A stretch of DNA of 64,000 nucleotides from Chryseobacterium sp. JUb7 (GCF_024806495.1 NZ_JANUFF010000009.1:124001-188000); one strand, 5' to 3'; counted from the stretch's first letter, positions 42,794-52,116 are shown. The notes: generated from the letters alone by a model not told the origin. A program made the numbers and translations.

Positions 42794-44032
42794 ATGCAAT
42801 CACCATATCAGCTTGTCGCAAAAGGGAGTTATACCTTGAAAAATGTCCGCCTGGAAACAGGTTTTGAATATGATAATGAAGAGGTCATTCATACAAAAAC
42901 CGATTTGTTCTCTGTTGAAATTGAAAACGGGAAAATTAAGAATATATCTCCTAATAATCCAAATTCTAATGCTATAGATGCCAAAGGAAAACTGATGCTT
43001 CCTGCTTTTCGGGATATGCACGTTCATTTGGATAAAACCTGGTACGGACTTCCCTGGCAGACACTTTCACCTAAGAAAAAGACGGTAAAAGATATGATCG
43101 CTTATGAGCAGGAGATCATTCCCGGACTTTTAAAAACGTCTGTAGAAAGAGCAGGACAGCTTATTGATCTGTTACAAGGGTATGGAACCAATTATGCAAG
43201 AACTCATTTCAATGTGGATCCTACTTCAGGCTTACAATCTTTAGAAAATCTGGAGAAAGCGCTGGACAATAAAAAAGATTCTTTCGGGGCAGAGCTGGTA
43301 GCTTTTCCTCAGCACGGTTTATATTATACAGATTCTGTTCCTCTACTGAAAGAAGCGGTAAAATTGCCGCAGGTAGGTTTCATTGGTGGGGTTGATCCGC
43401 TGAGTATTGACGGCAGTATTGAGAAAGTACTGGATGTTACCGTTCAGTTGGCTTTAGACCATCATAAAGGGATTGATATTCATTTGCATGAAGTAGGAGA
43501 GTCCGGAATGAAAACCATTAATTACTTAATTGATAAAGCTGTTGAGAATCCTGAACTTCAGGGAAAAACTTTTGTAAGCCATGCTTTTGCATTAGCACAC
43601 CTTTCTCCAAAAGAGGCGGAAGAAATTGCTGAAAAACTGGCTGCTGCTAAGGTTGGTATTGCTTCATCAGTTCCATTCAGCGGGAAAGTAATGCCGATTC
43701 CTACTTTAAAAAAGTATGGCGTACAGGTGCTGATAGGAAATGATAATGTACAGGATTACTGGAGCACTTTTGGATCGGGAAATATGTTACAGAAAGCCAA
43801 TTTAATTTCCGAATTATATGGCTACAGAACAGAATATCAATTGTCAAGAGCTCTGGAATTTGCGACTCAGAGTATCATTCCTTTAAATGACAAAGGGGAG
43901 GAGCAATGGCCGAAAACTGGAGATGTCGCTGATATTGTTTTAGTGGATGCCAGCTGTTCAGCAGAAGCTGTTTCAAGAATGTCTGATGTAGAAGCTCTTA
44001 TGAATAAAGGAAATCTTTTTTGGAAAGAGTAA
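42794..44032 (+). CDS. Amidohydrolase without signal (paralog 2)
   Basis: Same family as the enzyme at 39796, 412 aa, without the export signal, so cytoplasmic. Metal site: HVHLDKTWYG, HLHEVGESG, SHAF and GNDNVQDYW (one His of paralog 1's SHCF block is kept). It is colinear with paralog 1 over its whole length (KNVRLETGF at the start, SCSAEAVSR near the end). A division of labour between envelope and cytoplasm is inferred. Confidence 0.83.
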   Translation: MQSPYQLVAKGSYTLKNVRLETGFEYDNEEVIHTKTDLFSVEIENGKIKNISPNNPNSNAIDAKGKLMLPAFRDMHVHLDKTWYGLPWQTLSPKKKTVKDMIAYEQEIIPGLLKTSVERAGQLIDLLQGYGTNYARTHFNVDPTSGLQSLENLEKALDNKKDSFGAELVAFPQHGLYYTDSVPLLKEAVKLPQVGFIGGVDPLSIDGSIEKVLDVTVQLALDHHKGIDIHLHEVGESGMKTINYLIDKAVENPELQGKTFVSHAFALAHLSPKEAEEIAEKLAAAKVGIASSVPFSGKVMPIPTLKKYGVQVLIGNDNVQDYWSTFGSGNMLQKANLISELYGYRTEYQLSRALEFATQSIIPLNDKGEEQWPKTGDVADIVLVDASCSAEAVSRMSDVEALMNKGNLFWKE

Positions 44033-44071
44033 AGACGGACTATATTTTTTTTAATACTTGTTTTTATAATC

Positions 44072-44108
44072 GATTAGGCTCGGAAAGCAAAGCTTTCCGA
44101 GCCTAATC
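44072..44108. terminator. Bidirectional terminator after amidohydrolase 2
   Basis: Seventeen-bp perfect stem GATTAGGCTCGGAAAGC with a 3-nt loop, between convergent genes, with a T-rich flank on both sides. Confidence 0.8.
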
Positions 44109-44129
44109 ATATTTTACAGAGAAATTTAT

Positions 44130-45296
44130 TTATTGTAAACCAGACCAGCCTGTTGCCCATGTCGGAGTAGCAATTCCGTTTCCGGCTCCGGTAGCATCAG
44201 CTTTTTCAATATAGGTGCTGTCTAGTATCGGAATATTAGCTCCGGCACTGGATTTTGCTGAAACTTTGGTGGTAACATTGGTATCAAAAAAGACATCTTT
44301 AATTCTTTTCTTACCATTAAAATAGGTTACCGTAGAATCACTTTCCAGATTAACACCTGTATTCCAGTTGGAGATCACTACATTTTCAAGATTGGCATAG
44401 GTACCCGACTTTAGCTGGATCGCATCAGCCTCTCCTGTGGTCCCTCCGATAAACGTAACGTTTTTAATTGTCGGATTGGATCTCGGAGAAGCATTTTGAT
44501 TATTGGGACTGTTAATCCCCTTAATTCCTGTATTTCCTGTACCGTCAGCTTTTCTTTTTGTATAAATATTATTAGCTGTTCCTTTCCAGCCTTCACTCCA
44601 GACAAAGGCATTATTGTCATTGGCCAGAGAAACAATATTTGAAACATTTACGGTTCCTCCATAGATTTGGATTCCGTCATCGGCTCCGTTTACCAGGGCT
44701 ACATTTTCAACTTTTGTTGTATTGCCGACCCCAAACAGAGAAAGACCGTTGAATTTTTTATCTCCTGTATACACTGCACCAGCATACTCAACCCTTACAA
44801 AGCTTATTGATCCTGAAGTGTCAGCGATATCGATGCCTCCGTAAGTTAAATTTCCTATTTCCGAAATTGAAGAAGAGCCAACATTGATCGGGGCTTTACC
44901 ACAGAGAACAATACCTCCCCAGCTTCCGGGCGTGGTATCAGAAGATGTAAATAAGACCGGAGAACCAGAGGTTCCGTTGGCGAATAATTGGCCGCCCTGT
45001 TCAACGATAACGAAAGCTGAAGCGCCGACCGTTGCTACAATTCTTGTTCCTGCCGGAATCACAAGCTTTCCGCCGTTTTTAATAACAACGGCACCTGTTA
45101 ACTGATACGTTTTGGTAGGATCTAAGGTAACGGTTTGTCCGTTGGGAATATCTCCTTTAAAATTACCAGGGTCCTGAGCGATACCTACGGCAGGGATGGT
45201 AACGATGTTATACTCATCTTTACTGCAGGACTGGATTGCAAATGATGTGCTTATGATCAAGGATGCAATGATTAATTTTAAAGGATTTTTTTTCAT
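44130..45296 (-). CDS. Right-handed beta-helix lipoprotein (paralog B)
   Basis: Lipoprotein of 388 aa (lipobox IQSC). The body repeats short strands with GGIVLCGKAPIN, GGIDIADTSGSISFVRVEYAGA and ADDGIQIYGGTVNVSN, the pattern of a parallel beta helix. Paralog A (45516) shares WGGI(V/T)L(C/Y)G(K/N)API, VRVEYAG and DDG(I/F)(Q/E)(I/F)(Y/F)GGTV. It has no catalytic motif. It lies 219 bp after paralog A with a hairpin between, downstream of a TonB receptor, so a ligand-capturing surface role is inferred. Confidence 0.82.
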   Translation of the reverse strand: MKKNPLKLIIASLIISTSFAIQSCSKDEYNIVTIPAVGIAQDPGNFKGDIPNGQTVTLDPTKTYQLTGAVVIKNGGKLVIPAGTRIVATVGASAFVIVEQGGQLFANGTSGSPVLFTSSDTTPGSWGGIVLCGKAPINVGSSSISEIGNLTYGGIDIADTSGSISFVRVEYAGAVYTGDKKFNGLSLFGVGNTTKVENVALVNGADDGIQIYGGTVNVSNIVSLANDNNAFVWSEGWKGTANNIYTKRKADGTGNTGIKGINSPNNQNASPRSNPTIKNVTFIGGTTGEADAIQLKSGTYANLENVVISNWNTGVNLESDSTVTYFNGKKRIKDVFFDTNVTTKVSAKSSAGANIPILDSTYIEKADATGAGNGIATPTWATGWSGLQ

Positions 45297-45453
45297 AATA
45301 TTTTTAAATTTTTATCTTTTACTAATTTTAATTATGAATGATAGGATGCAAAAACCGAAAATAGTAAATTCGAGTACCAAATTACCATTTTTCTGATTAT
45401 TCTCCCAATTCATTTTTTCAATATTTATTCTTACATAAATAATAACGTCATAA

Positions 45454-45487
45454 AAATCCCCTTGAAAAATATTTTCAAGGGGGATTT
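45454..45487 (-). terminator. Hairpin between the two beta-helix genes
   Basis: Stem AATCCCCTTGAAAA / TTTTCAAGGGGGATT (one extra G), lying after the stop of paralog A on the minus strand, with a T-run. It may separate or attenuate paralog B. Confidence 0.65.
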
Positions 45488-45515
45488 AATTTGATATGAA
45501 GAAACTAATTACTAA

Positions 45516-46736
45516 TTATTGTAATCCTGCTAAAAGATTTACTCCGTCTACCGTAGCCCACGCTCCCGGAGTTAAAGATACTTTGGTCACTGTTGTTGCG
45601 TTAGTGAAAGTCTTCGCTCCATTTGGAGTGTAAGCATATCCCCAAACTCCAGGGTTATCAGAATTTAAATAAGTCATTGGGGTAACAGCAATTTTGTTTG
45701 TGTTTACCTGGCTTGTTTCAGTAGCAGCATCCTGAATAAGAACGGCATAAGCTTTCTGATTTCCTGTATTTTTGTATCCGCTGATATAAACGTTAGAAAA
45801 AATTCCTGTCCCTTGCTTTTTAAACTGTATAGCAGAGATTTCTGAAGAGTTAGGTGTTTCAGGGTTTGTGTTGGCATCTCTGATTAATGTGATGTTAGAG
45901 ATTTTTGGAGCTACATTGTCAATATTACTTGATGCTTCAATCTCCATTCCAAAATTACCAACACTTGTTTGGAAGGCATACCAGTTTGTATTGTTTTGTC
46001 CGCTCCAAGCATCTTGCCAGTCAAAAGAATCATCGTAGTTTCCATATGCTACAATATTTTTTGCACTTACTGTCCCTCCGAAGAATTCGAAACCGTCATC
46101 CGTTCCTTTGTAAGAAACAAGATTTTCAAGAGTTGTTCCTGCTCCCACAGAGTAGAAGGTCATGGAGTTGGTTTCAGAAGTTCCGTCACCGATTTTTTTA
46201 CCTGCATATTCTACACGAACAAATTTCATTGTTCCAGAGTTTGAATTAGCATCATTTCCACCATAATAGACAGCATTTCCATCTTCAGAAAGAGCAGTAG
46301 TCGTTCCGTTGATAGCTTTGATAGGGGCATTTCCATATAATGTAATTCCGCCCCAATCCCCAGGAGTTTTTGTAGTTGTAGTAAATACAATTGGTTCTGA
46401 AGCCGTACCTACAGCATTGATTTTTCCGTCCTGAAGCACTACTAAACTGCTGTTTGTAGAAGTATCGACTGTGAAATTAGCGCCTGCTTCAATTGTAAGA
46501 GTTGCATTTCCTGTAATCTTAACAATCCCTTTTAATGTATAGTTCCCTTTTTTGATCAAAAGGTCTTTTGAAATAGTTCCTGATAATGTTCCACTTCCGC
46601 TTAATACACTTTCTGTAGTTCCCGGAGTTGTTACTGTGCCATTTTCTAAACCATCATTTACTTCGATAGTACATGAGTTTAGAGCTAGTGTCAACGCAAA
46701 TGTTAACGTCACTAATGGTAAAAATCTTCTTTTCAT
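45516..46736 (-). CDS. Right-handed beta-helix lipoprotein (paralog A)
   Basis: Lipoprotein of 406 aa (lipobox LNSC). Body: TTKTPGDWGGITLYGNAPIK, SGTMKFVRVEYAGK and DDGFEFFGGTVSAKNIVAYG, a beta-helix repeat pattern shared with paralog B. It lies 33 bp after the TonB receptor in the same operon. It is probably a surface partner of that receptor, the usual arrangement for TonB uptake in Bacteroidota though not a SusD fold. Confidence 0.82.
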   Translation of the reverse strand: MKRRFLPLVTLTFALTLALNSCTIEVNDGLENGTVTTPGTTESVLSGSGTLSGTISKDLLIKKGNYTLKGIVKITGNATLTIEAGANFTVDTSTNSSLVVLQDGKINAVGTASEPIVFTTTTKTPGDWGGITLYGNAPIKAINGTTTALSEDGNAVYYGGNDANSNSGTMKFVRVEYAGKKIGDGTSETNSMTFYSVGAGTTLENLVSYKGTDDGFEFFGGTVSAKNIVAYGNYDDSFDWQDAWSGQNNTNWYAFQTSVGNFGMEIEASSNIDNVAPKISNITLIRDANTNPETPNSSEISAIQFKKQGTGIFSNVYISGYKNTGNQKAYAVLIQDAATETSQVNTNKIAVTPMTYLNSDNPGVWGYAYTPNGAKTFTNATTVTKVSLTPGAWATVDGVNLLAGLQ

Positions 46737-46769
46737 TTTTATACTTATTTTATTCTTTATTAAATTTTA

Positions 46770-49400
46770 TTAGAAAGTGTAACCTACTGTTAGATTAAAA
46801 TTGATTCCTCTGAAATAGTCTGTATAAGTGTTGATTCCATTGGTTTCAACATTATAATAGCTCTTGTCTCCAAGTAGAATTCTGTATTTATTGTTTAAGA
46901 TATTTTGAACACCGGCTTTTACATTCCAGTTTTTAGTAATTTGTTCTTGATATACAAAATCTAATTGGTGGAAAGGTTTTTCGTAAAAGTTATCAGATCC
47001 TGAAGTTCCTACAGCATAAATTTTAGATCCTGAAACATTATAAACCAAAGAGAATGTTCTGCTAAGATTATTTCTAGTTTTTGTTTCATATTTCAAATCG
47101 GCATTGATGGTGTAAGGAGCAGCTCCCTGCAGACCTCTTTTTCTTAACTCACCTTTATAGAAATCGGGATTTGGTTTTTCAAGTTGTAACTGAAGATCAC
47201 TTCTTTCAACATCTGTATACATGAATGTAGCGTTTGCTCCTAATGTAAATTTATTTAAAGATTCAGAAATTCTTCCAAGACTAATAATTCCTTCTAGTTC
47301 AATACCAGCTAAATCTGCTTTTTTAGCATTATAGAAAGTAACTGTAACCCCATTAGCATCTCCAGAAGAAACAAATGATCTCTCAATAGCGTTGTTGATT
47401 CTTTTTGCAAATAAATTTACAGAGAACATTTCTTTGCTTGTAGGGAAATATTCCCACTTTAAGTCAAAGTTATAGTTGTCACTGTTTTCAATATTAGGAT
47501 TACCTCTGATTGTTTCGTTATCAGGATTAATATAATCAATATCCATTGTTTCAATAAGAACAGGTCTTGTAACTGTTTTACTGAATGCAAATCTCAAATT
47601 GTTTTTATTATTAAGTGCCTTTTTAATAGAGATTGAAGGAAGGAATAAATCTCTGTTTTTTTCTTTATTTTGCTTTTGAGTATCACCTTGCTGAGAAAAA
47701 CGAATTAAAGTCATATCGTTCTCGTAACGAGCTCCAAGCAAGAAATCCCAACTTTCTGAAGGTTTGTAATTAAAGTTAATATACCCTGCATTCACAAACT
47801 GATACATGCTTGTAAAGAATTTATAACTGTCAGACTCTTCCTGGAAAAAGAAAAGATTGTTTGCTAAGTCCTGATTAAATTTCTCCTGAGGGCTATTTTT
47901 ATCAATGATAAAGCTTTGCCCTGCAGTTCCATTTGGTTTTCCGAAGATAAAACGGTAAGACGTTTTTCTTAAATCTGCAAATCCGTTATATCCAATTGAT
48001 AACTGCATTGGATAATCTTTTTTGTCTCCCTTTTCTCCTAAAAATACTGAATATTCACCATAAGCAGAACCGTAGAATCTTGAGTTTACATCAAGATATT
48101 GTCGGATGATATTATTTCCTCCGTATGTTAAAAGTAACTGATTGTCAGATAAATTATTTCCATTTAAATCCTGGCGGCTACCTTCCATAATTTTTCTGTC
48201 GGGTTGTTGATAATTATTCAACACATAACTTCCTCCTGCTTTTATCTGATGTCTATCACCAAGTTTTTGAGATCCGGTTAATTGGATATTTAAAAATCTT
48301 GATAAATCCTGCTGATTGGTTCTGAAAAATCCAATATCTCTATTCTGAACTTGGTTATTTTTATATCCGTAATAATCTTCTATAATATTATTTACGTTTT
48401 GTAAAAACATCGTATTCAAGTTGATTTGAGTACCCTTATTTTTATATCCAAAACCTAATAATGCAGAAGATTCGATTTCGTAATTATATTGTTTTCTTAA
48501 AAGGTCATTATTCAGATTGATAACACCTCCAAAATCTTTAAACTGATTTTTCGCTCCTTCTTTAAAAGAATATTCTGAGCTTTGGTTTAATGAAAATAAA
48601 ATACCCAGATTACCAGTTTCTCCAACTTTTGTTTTTTGAACAGTCGTAAATCCGATACTTGTATTAGGCATAGATTTTACATTATCTACATTCCAGCTAT
48701 CTTTAAACTGAGATAAAGATTCATTTCCTGAAAATCTATAGTTATTAGGTCTGGAATCTCTGATTGCTGAAGGTAATTTTTTGTCCTCCGAATTCAGTCC
48801 TAAATAACCATTCATGCCAGATGCACCTTCAGAAACTTTAAAGCCATCTTTAAATGTACTTAAGGTATTCACTCCAATCCCAAATTCCACCTTTGTAAAA
48901 GGCTTATCAATCGTTAAAGTTTCAATATCGAAAGTAGCTCCCGCGAAATCTCCGTAAAGATTGGAGTTGAATGTTTTATAGATATTCAATTTACCTACCA
49001 CATCCGTTGGAAATTGCTTTAAAGCAATAATCTTCTGAAAAGGGTTGTTAGAAGGAGATCCAAGACCGTTAATCAACAGATAATTGTATCTTTCTTCCAG
49101 ACCTCTTACGAAAAGTCCTCTTCCTTCCACCGTAGTGATTCCGGTTACCTTGGTAAGACCCTGCTCTACGTTGGAAATCCCTTTTCTGGAAATTTCTTCA
49201 GCACTTACAGCCTGCTTTTGAATAATCGCTTTCTTTTGTTCTCCTAATACAGCAGTTTCGGTTTTCTTGCTGCTGTTTCCCTGGATTACTACGCCTTCAA
49301 TTTTTTTCTCCTTTGTAATAGTATCTTTCTCAGTTTCCTGAGCATACAATATTGATCCGGATAAAAATAAGACTGCAACGCTAAGTTTATAAATTTTCAT
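46770..49400 (-). CDS. TonB-dependent outer-membrane receptor
   Basis: Receptor of about 876 aa. Signal peptide (ends ILYAQ). Plug: NVEQGLTKVTGITTVEGRGLFVRGLEERYNYLLINGL region (family block, split) and KLNIYKTFNSNLYGDFAGATFDIET. A long barrel follows and ends in FNLTVGYTF. The ligand is unknown. It is divergent from a PhoB/PhoR-like pair with a 197-bp gap holding 11-bp-phased TTAAC repeats, which suggests control by that regulator and hence perhaps phosphate-related uptake. The ATG at 49400 gives the signal peptide; the frame is open to 49439. Confidence 0.88.
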   Translation of the reverse strand: MKIYKLSVAVLFLSGSILYAQETEKDTITKEKKIEGVVIQGNSSKKTETAVLGEQKKAIIQKQAVSAEEISRKGISNVEQGLTKVTGITTVEGRGLFVRGLEERYNYLLINGLGSPSNNPFQKIIALKQFPTDVVGKLNIYKTFNSNLYGDFAGATFDIETLTIDKPFTKVEFGIGVNTLSTFKDGFKVSEGASGMNGYLGLNSEDKKLPSAIRDSRPNNYRFSGNESLSQFKDSWNVDNVKSMPNTSIGFTTVQKTKVGETGNLGILFSLNQSSEYSFKEGAKNQFKDFGGVINLNNDLLRKQYNYEIESSALLGFGYKNKGTQINLNTMFLQNVNNIIEDYYGYKNNQVQNRDIGFFRTNQQDLSRFLNIQLTGSQKLGDRHQIKAGGSYVLNNYQQPDRKIMEGSRQDLNGNNLSDNQLLLTYGGNNIIRQYLDVNSRFYGSAYGEYSVFLGEKGDKKDYPMQLSIGYNGFADLRKTSYRFIFGKPNGTAGQSFIIDKNSPQEKFNQDLANNLFFFQEESDSYKFFTSMYQFVNAGYINFNYKPSESWDFLLGARYENDMTLIRFSQQGDTQKQNKEKNRDLFLPSISIKKALNNKNNLRFAFSKTVTRPVLIETMDIDYINPDNETIRGNPNIENSDNYNFDLKWEYFPTSKEMFSVNLFAKRINNAIERSFVSSGDANGVTVTFYNAKKADLAGIELEGIISLGRISESLNKFTLGANATFMYTDVERSDLQLQLEKPNPDFYKGELRKRGLQGAAPYTINADLKYETKTRNNLSRTFSLVYNVSGSKIYAVGTSGSDNFYEKPFHQLDFVYQEQITKNWNVKAGVQNILNNKYRILLGDKSYYNVETNGINTYTDYFRGINFNLTVGYTF

Positions 49401-49489
49401 TATTTTACTTACTTTATTTACTAGATTCTTTCGGTGCAAAGGAATAAAACAATAAGGTTGTAAATGGTTTAGTAAAATTTAAATTTTTC

Positions 49490-49576
49490 TTAACTAAACA
49501 TTAACAAAAGGAATTTATTGTTAACTTTATGTGAACGATCCCCGTTTTGTTAAACTGTGATTAAAATATTATTAAC
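49490..49576. promoter_or_regulatory. 11-bp-phased direct repeats (candidate response-regulator box)
   Basis: TTAAC words start at 49490 and 49501 (11 apart), TTAAC and TGAAC at 49521 and 49532 (11 apart), and TTAAA, TTAAA, TTAAC at 49550, 49561 and 49572 (11 apart each). OmpR/PhoB-type proteins bind direct repeats with 11-bp spacing. They lie between the TonB receptor start and the phoB-like start. Confidence 0.5.
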
Positions 49577-49580
49577 TTTG
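49546..49580 (+). promoter_or_regulatory. Promoter of the phoB-like gene
   Basis: TTTG (49546-49549), a 23-nt spacer and TAACTTTG (49573-49580), matching the Bacteroidota TTTG/TAnnTTTG pattern, 18 nt before the ATG at 49598. It overlaps the last set of 11-bp repeats. Confidence 0.5.
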
Positions 49581-49597
49581 AATCGTAAAAATTAAAA

Positions 49598-50275
49598 ATG
49601 AACCAAAAGAAAATCCTCTTAATAGACGATGAACTGGATATTTTAGAGATTCTGTCTTACAACTTAGAAAAAGAAGGCTACGATATCTATACAGCCACAA
49701 ACGGTAACGAAGGTATCGAAAAAGCCAAAGAAATCATCCCCGATCTTATTCTGTTAGATGTTATGATGCCCGAAAAAGATGGTATCGAAACCTGTCAGGA
49801 GCTTCGCAAGATTAAGGAACTTCAAAAATCATTAATTGTTTTTCTTTCTGCAAGAAGCGAAGAGTTTTCTCAGCTAGCAGGTTTTCAGGCAGGAGCTAAT
49901 GATTATATCGTGAAGCTGATCAAACCGAAAATCCTTATTTCTAAAGTAAATGCATTGTTACAATTAACCTCTCAGGTTTCTGATAATGCTAAATTAATTG
50001 AAATCGGTGATTTGGTGATTGATAAAGATAACTTCAGAGTTTCCAAAAGCGGACAGCAGTTTCTTCTTCCGAAAAAGGAATTCGATTTACTGTATCTTTT
50101 AGCTTCAAACACAGAAAAAGTTTTCAAAAGAGAAGAAATTCTGGAGAAAGTCTGGGGTAATGACGTGATCGTAGGAGAAAGAACGATTGATGTTCATATC
50201 AGAAGATTAAGAGAAAAGCTTGGTATTAATACCATTCAGACACTAAAAGGAATTGGGTATAAACTTATTGTTTAA
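49598..50275 (+). CDS. PhoB/OmpR-family response regulator
   Basis: Two-component regulator of 225 aa. Receiver with acidic pocket Asp10/Asp11 and phospho-acceptor Asp54 (ILLDVMMPEKDG), and Lys in the VKLIKP loop. A winged-helix effector domain forms the second half (FDLLYLLASNTEKVFKREEILEKVWG; RTIDVHIRRLREKLG). It is paired with the kinase gene that follows. The PhoB assignment is based on the sequence type and the PhoR-like partner; other OmpR regulators would look similar. Confidence 0.87.
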   Translation: MNQKKILLIDDELDILEILSYNLEKEGYDIYTATNGNEGIEKAKEIIPDLILLDVMMPEKDGIETCQELRKIKELQKSLIVFLSARSEEFSQLAGFQAGANDYIVKLIKPKILISKVNALLQLTSQVSDNAKLIEIGDLVIDKDNFRVSKSGQQFLLPKKEFDLLYLLASNTEKVFKREEILEKVWGNDVIVGERTIDVHIRRLREKLGINTIQTLKGIGYKLIV

Positions 50276-50327
50276 TACTCAATTTCAATTTTTTACCTTT
50301 ACATCAACCTTTAAAATCTTTGTAAAA

Positions 50328-51359
50328 TTGAAATTTTACAGACTTACTCTCGTCGCCTCTTGTCTTTTGACATTGGTGATGTTTCTTTTAGTCATCATTT
50401 TTGATTCACTAAAGGATATCTATTATAGCACTCCTTTCTTTAAAATTGGCTTGTTTATATGCCTTGTCTTTATTTTTATCATTAATTATGTAGTGTTGGA
50501 GCTTCTGTTTAACTATTACGGAAAAAAACAGGTACGTGGTCTTTCGCAGATTCTGCCACAGGAAATTGTTCATGATAATGATGAAAATATTACCATCAAA
50601 GAACTGGGAGAAAGATTTTCCGATCTCAATCAGCAGAAAGTCACCGAAATCGACATGATGAAGGAGATGGAAAGTTATCGTAAAGAATACATCGGAAATG
50701 TTTCTCATGAACTTAAAACACCTCTGTTTTCTATTCAGGGATATGTTGAAACGCTGAGAGACGGTGGTGTTGACAACCTTACGATTCGTGATAAATATTT
50801 AGAGCGAATTGATAAATCTGTAGAGCGGTTAATTGCCATTGTAACAGATTTAGATATGATCAACAGGCTTGAAGCCGGAGAAATCAATCTTACGGTGTCA
50901 AAATTTGATGTTAATCTTTTAATTAAAGAGATTTTTGATCTTCTTGATCTTGAAGCTGAAAAACACAATACAACATTACAGATTCAGACCTTACATCCTC
51001 AGATTTTTGTGGATGCAGACAAACAAAAAGTTTCACAGGTTTTCATTAATTTAATTTCCAATGCCATTCATTACGCCAACAGGCAGGAAGCAAGGGTAGT
51101 GGTGAAAACCAGTATTCTTAAAAATAAAGTGCTGATTGAAGTTATCGATAACGGAATGGGCATCAAGCCGGAAAGTCTGCCAAGGATTTTTGAAAGATTT
51201 TACCGGGTGGAAACCAGCCGAAGCAGACGCGAAGGCGGTTCCGGACTTGGATTAGCCATTGTAAAGCATATTCTTGAAGCTCATAATGAAAACATTACAG
51301 TAGAAAGTGTATATCTCGAAGGAACGAAGTTCAGTTTTATGCTTGAAAAAAGTAAATAA
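50328..51359 (+). CDS. PhoR-like sensor histidine kinase
   Basis: Membrane kinase of about 343 aa. Two transmembrane segments near the N-terminus with hardly any periplasmic part between, then a short linker and no PAS domain. HisKA motif YIGNVSHELKTPLFS (phospho-His), N-box NLISNAIHYA, G1 DNGMGI, and G2 GGSGLGLAIVKHI. The start is unclear: no ATG is suitable, and TTG at 50328 (KFYRLTLVA) or TTG at 50253 (overlapping phoB by 23 nt) are the options. It phosphorylates the neighbouring regulator. Confidence 0.83.
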   Translation: MKFYRLTLVASCLLTLVMFLLVIIFDSLKDIYYSTPFFKIGLFICLVFIFIINYVVLELLFNYYGKKQVRGLSQILPQEIVHDNDENITIKELGERFSDLNQQKVTEIDMMKEMESYRKEYIGNVSHELKTPLFSIQGYVETLRDGGVDNLTIRDKYLERIDKSVERLIAIVTDLDMINRLEAGEINLTVSKFDVNLLIKEIFDLLDLEAEKHNTTLQIQTLHPQIFVDADKQKVSQVFINLISNAIHYANRQEARVVVKTSILKNKVLIEVIDNGMGIKPESLPRIFERFYRVETSRSRREGGSGLGLAIVKHILEAHNENITVESVYLEGTKFSFMLEKSK

Positions 51360-51411
51360 TTTCTGCAAAATGTAAGAAAAAAAAATATTTTAAAAAATCC
51401 AGAAATATTTT

Positions 51412-51440
51412 TTTGTCACATCTCATTTATTTTATATTTG
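51412..51440 (+). promoter_or_regulatory. Promoter of the pRiA4b ORF-3-like gene
   Basis: TTTG (51412-51415), a 17-nt spacer and TATATTTG (51433-51440), a full match to the Bacteroidota consensus, 51 nt before the ATG at 51492. Confidence 0.6.
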
Positions 51441-51491
51441 CAATAGAGATTTATCATAATAATTAAGGCAAAAAGTAATTTAAAAACTGAT

Positions 51492-52091
51492 ATGGTTTAC
51501 AAAATCCGCGTAATATTAGATGCGAAAGAAGATATTTTCCGTGATATCGAGGTTAAAGGAAAACAAACGCTATGGAACTTACACTTAGGAATTAAAAGTG
51601 CGTTCAGCCTTCAAGGTGAAGAGCTTTCAACTTTTAATTTATTGGAAGAAGATGGAACAATTGTAAAAAGTGTTCCATTAGAAGATATGAGTGATGATGG
51701 AGATGGTGAAATTATGTCGGATGTATATATTGACGAGGCATTTGAAAATGCAGGGGATAAAGCTCAGTTTCAATATGGACTTCTTGATCTTTGGGAATTC
51801 TTCTGCGAACTGGTAGAAGTGATTGATGAGACAAAAGGAGTAAATTATCCTATTACGGTGTACCGATTTGGAAATGTTCCTTTGAAAGCACCGAGTAAAA
51901 GCGGAAATGCAGGAGGATCCAAAAAGAAATCGGCAATGCCTTTAATGGACGATGACTTTAGTTTCGAAGATGACTTCGGAGGTAACAGCAACTTCTCAGA
52001 TGAAGATGATGATAACTTCGATGATGATGAAGACGATGACTACAATGATGATGTTTTCGATGATGAAGATGACAACGATGATGAAAGATAG
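51492..52091 (+). CDS. pRiA4b ORF-3-like protein with acidic tail
   Basis: Protein of 199 aa. The first 130 residues match the plasmid pRiA4b ORF-3 / IS1096 passenger TnpR-like family (YKIRVILDAKEDIFRDIEVK, LWNLHLGIKSAF, the GDKAQFQYGLLDLWEFFCELVEV block). The last 45 are almost entirely Asp/Glu (DDDFSFEDDFGG and a long D/E run), so the tail may mimic nucleic acid or bind basic proteins. Despite the family name there is no transposon here. Strong promoter and terminator. Confidence 0.78.
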   Translation: MVYKIRVILDAKEDIFRDIEVKGKQTLWNLHLGIKSAFSLQGEELSTFNLLEEDGTIVKSVPLEDMSDDGDGEIMSDVYIDEAFENAGDKAQFQYGLLDLWEFFCELVEVIDETKGVNYPITVYRFGNVPLKAPSKSGNAGGSKKKSAMPLMDDDFSFEDDFGGNSNFSDEDDDNFDDDEDDDYNDDVFDDEDDNDDER

Positions 52092-52116
52092 TCTGAAGAT
52101 ATTTTAAAAAATATAC

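Noticed and set aside
51492..52091. Insertion sequence, suggested by the TnpR-like family name
   Set aside because: No transposase, no terminal inverted repeats and normal host-type promoter and terminator.
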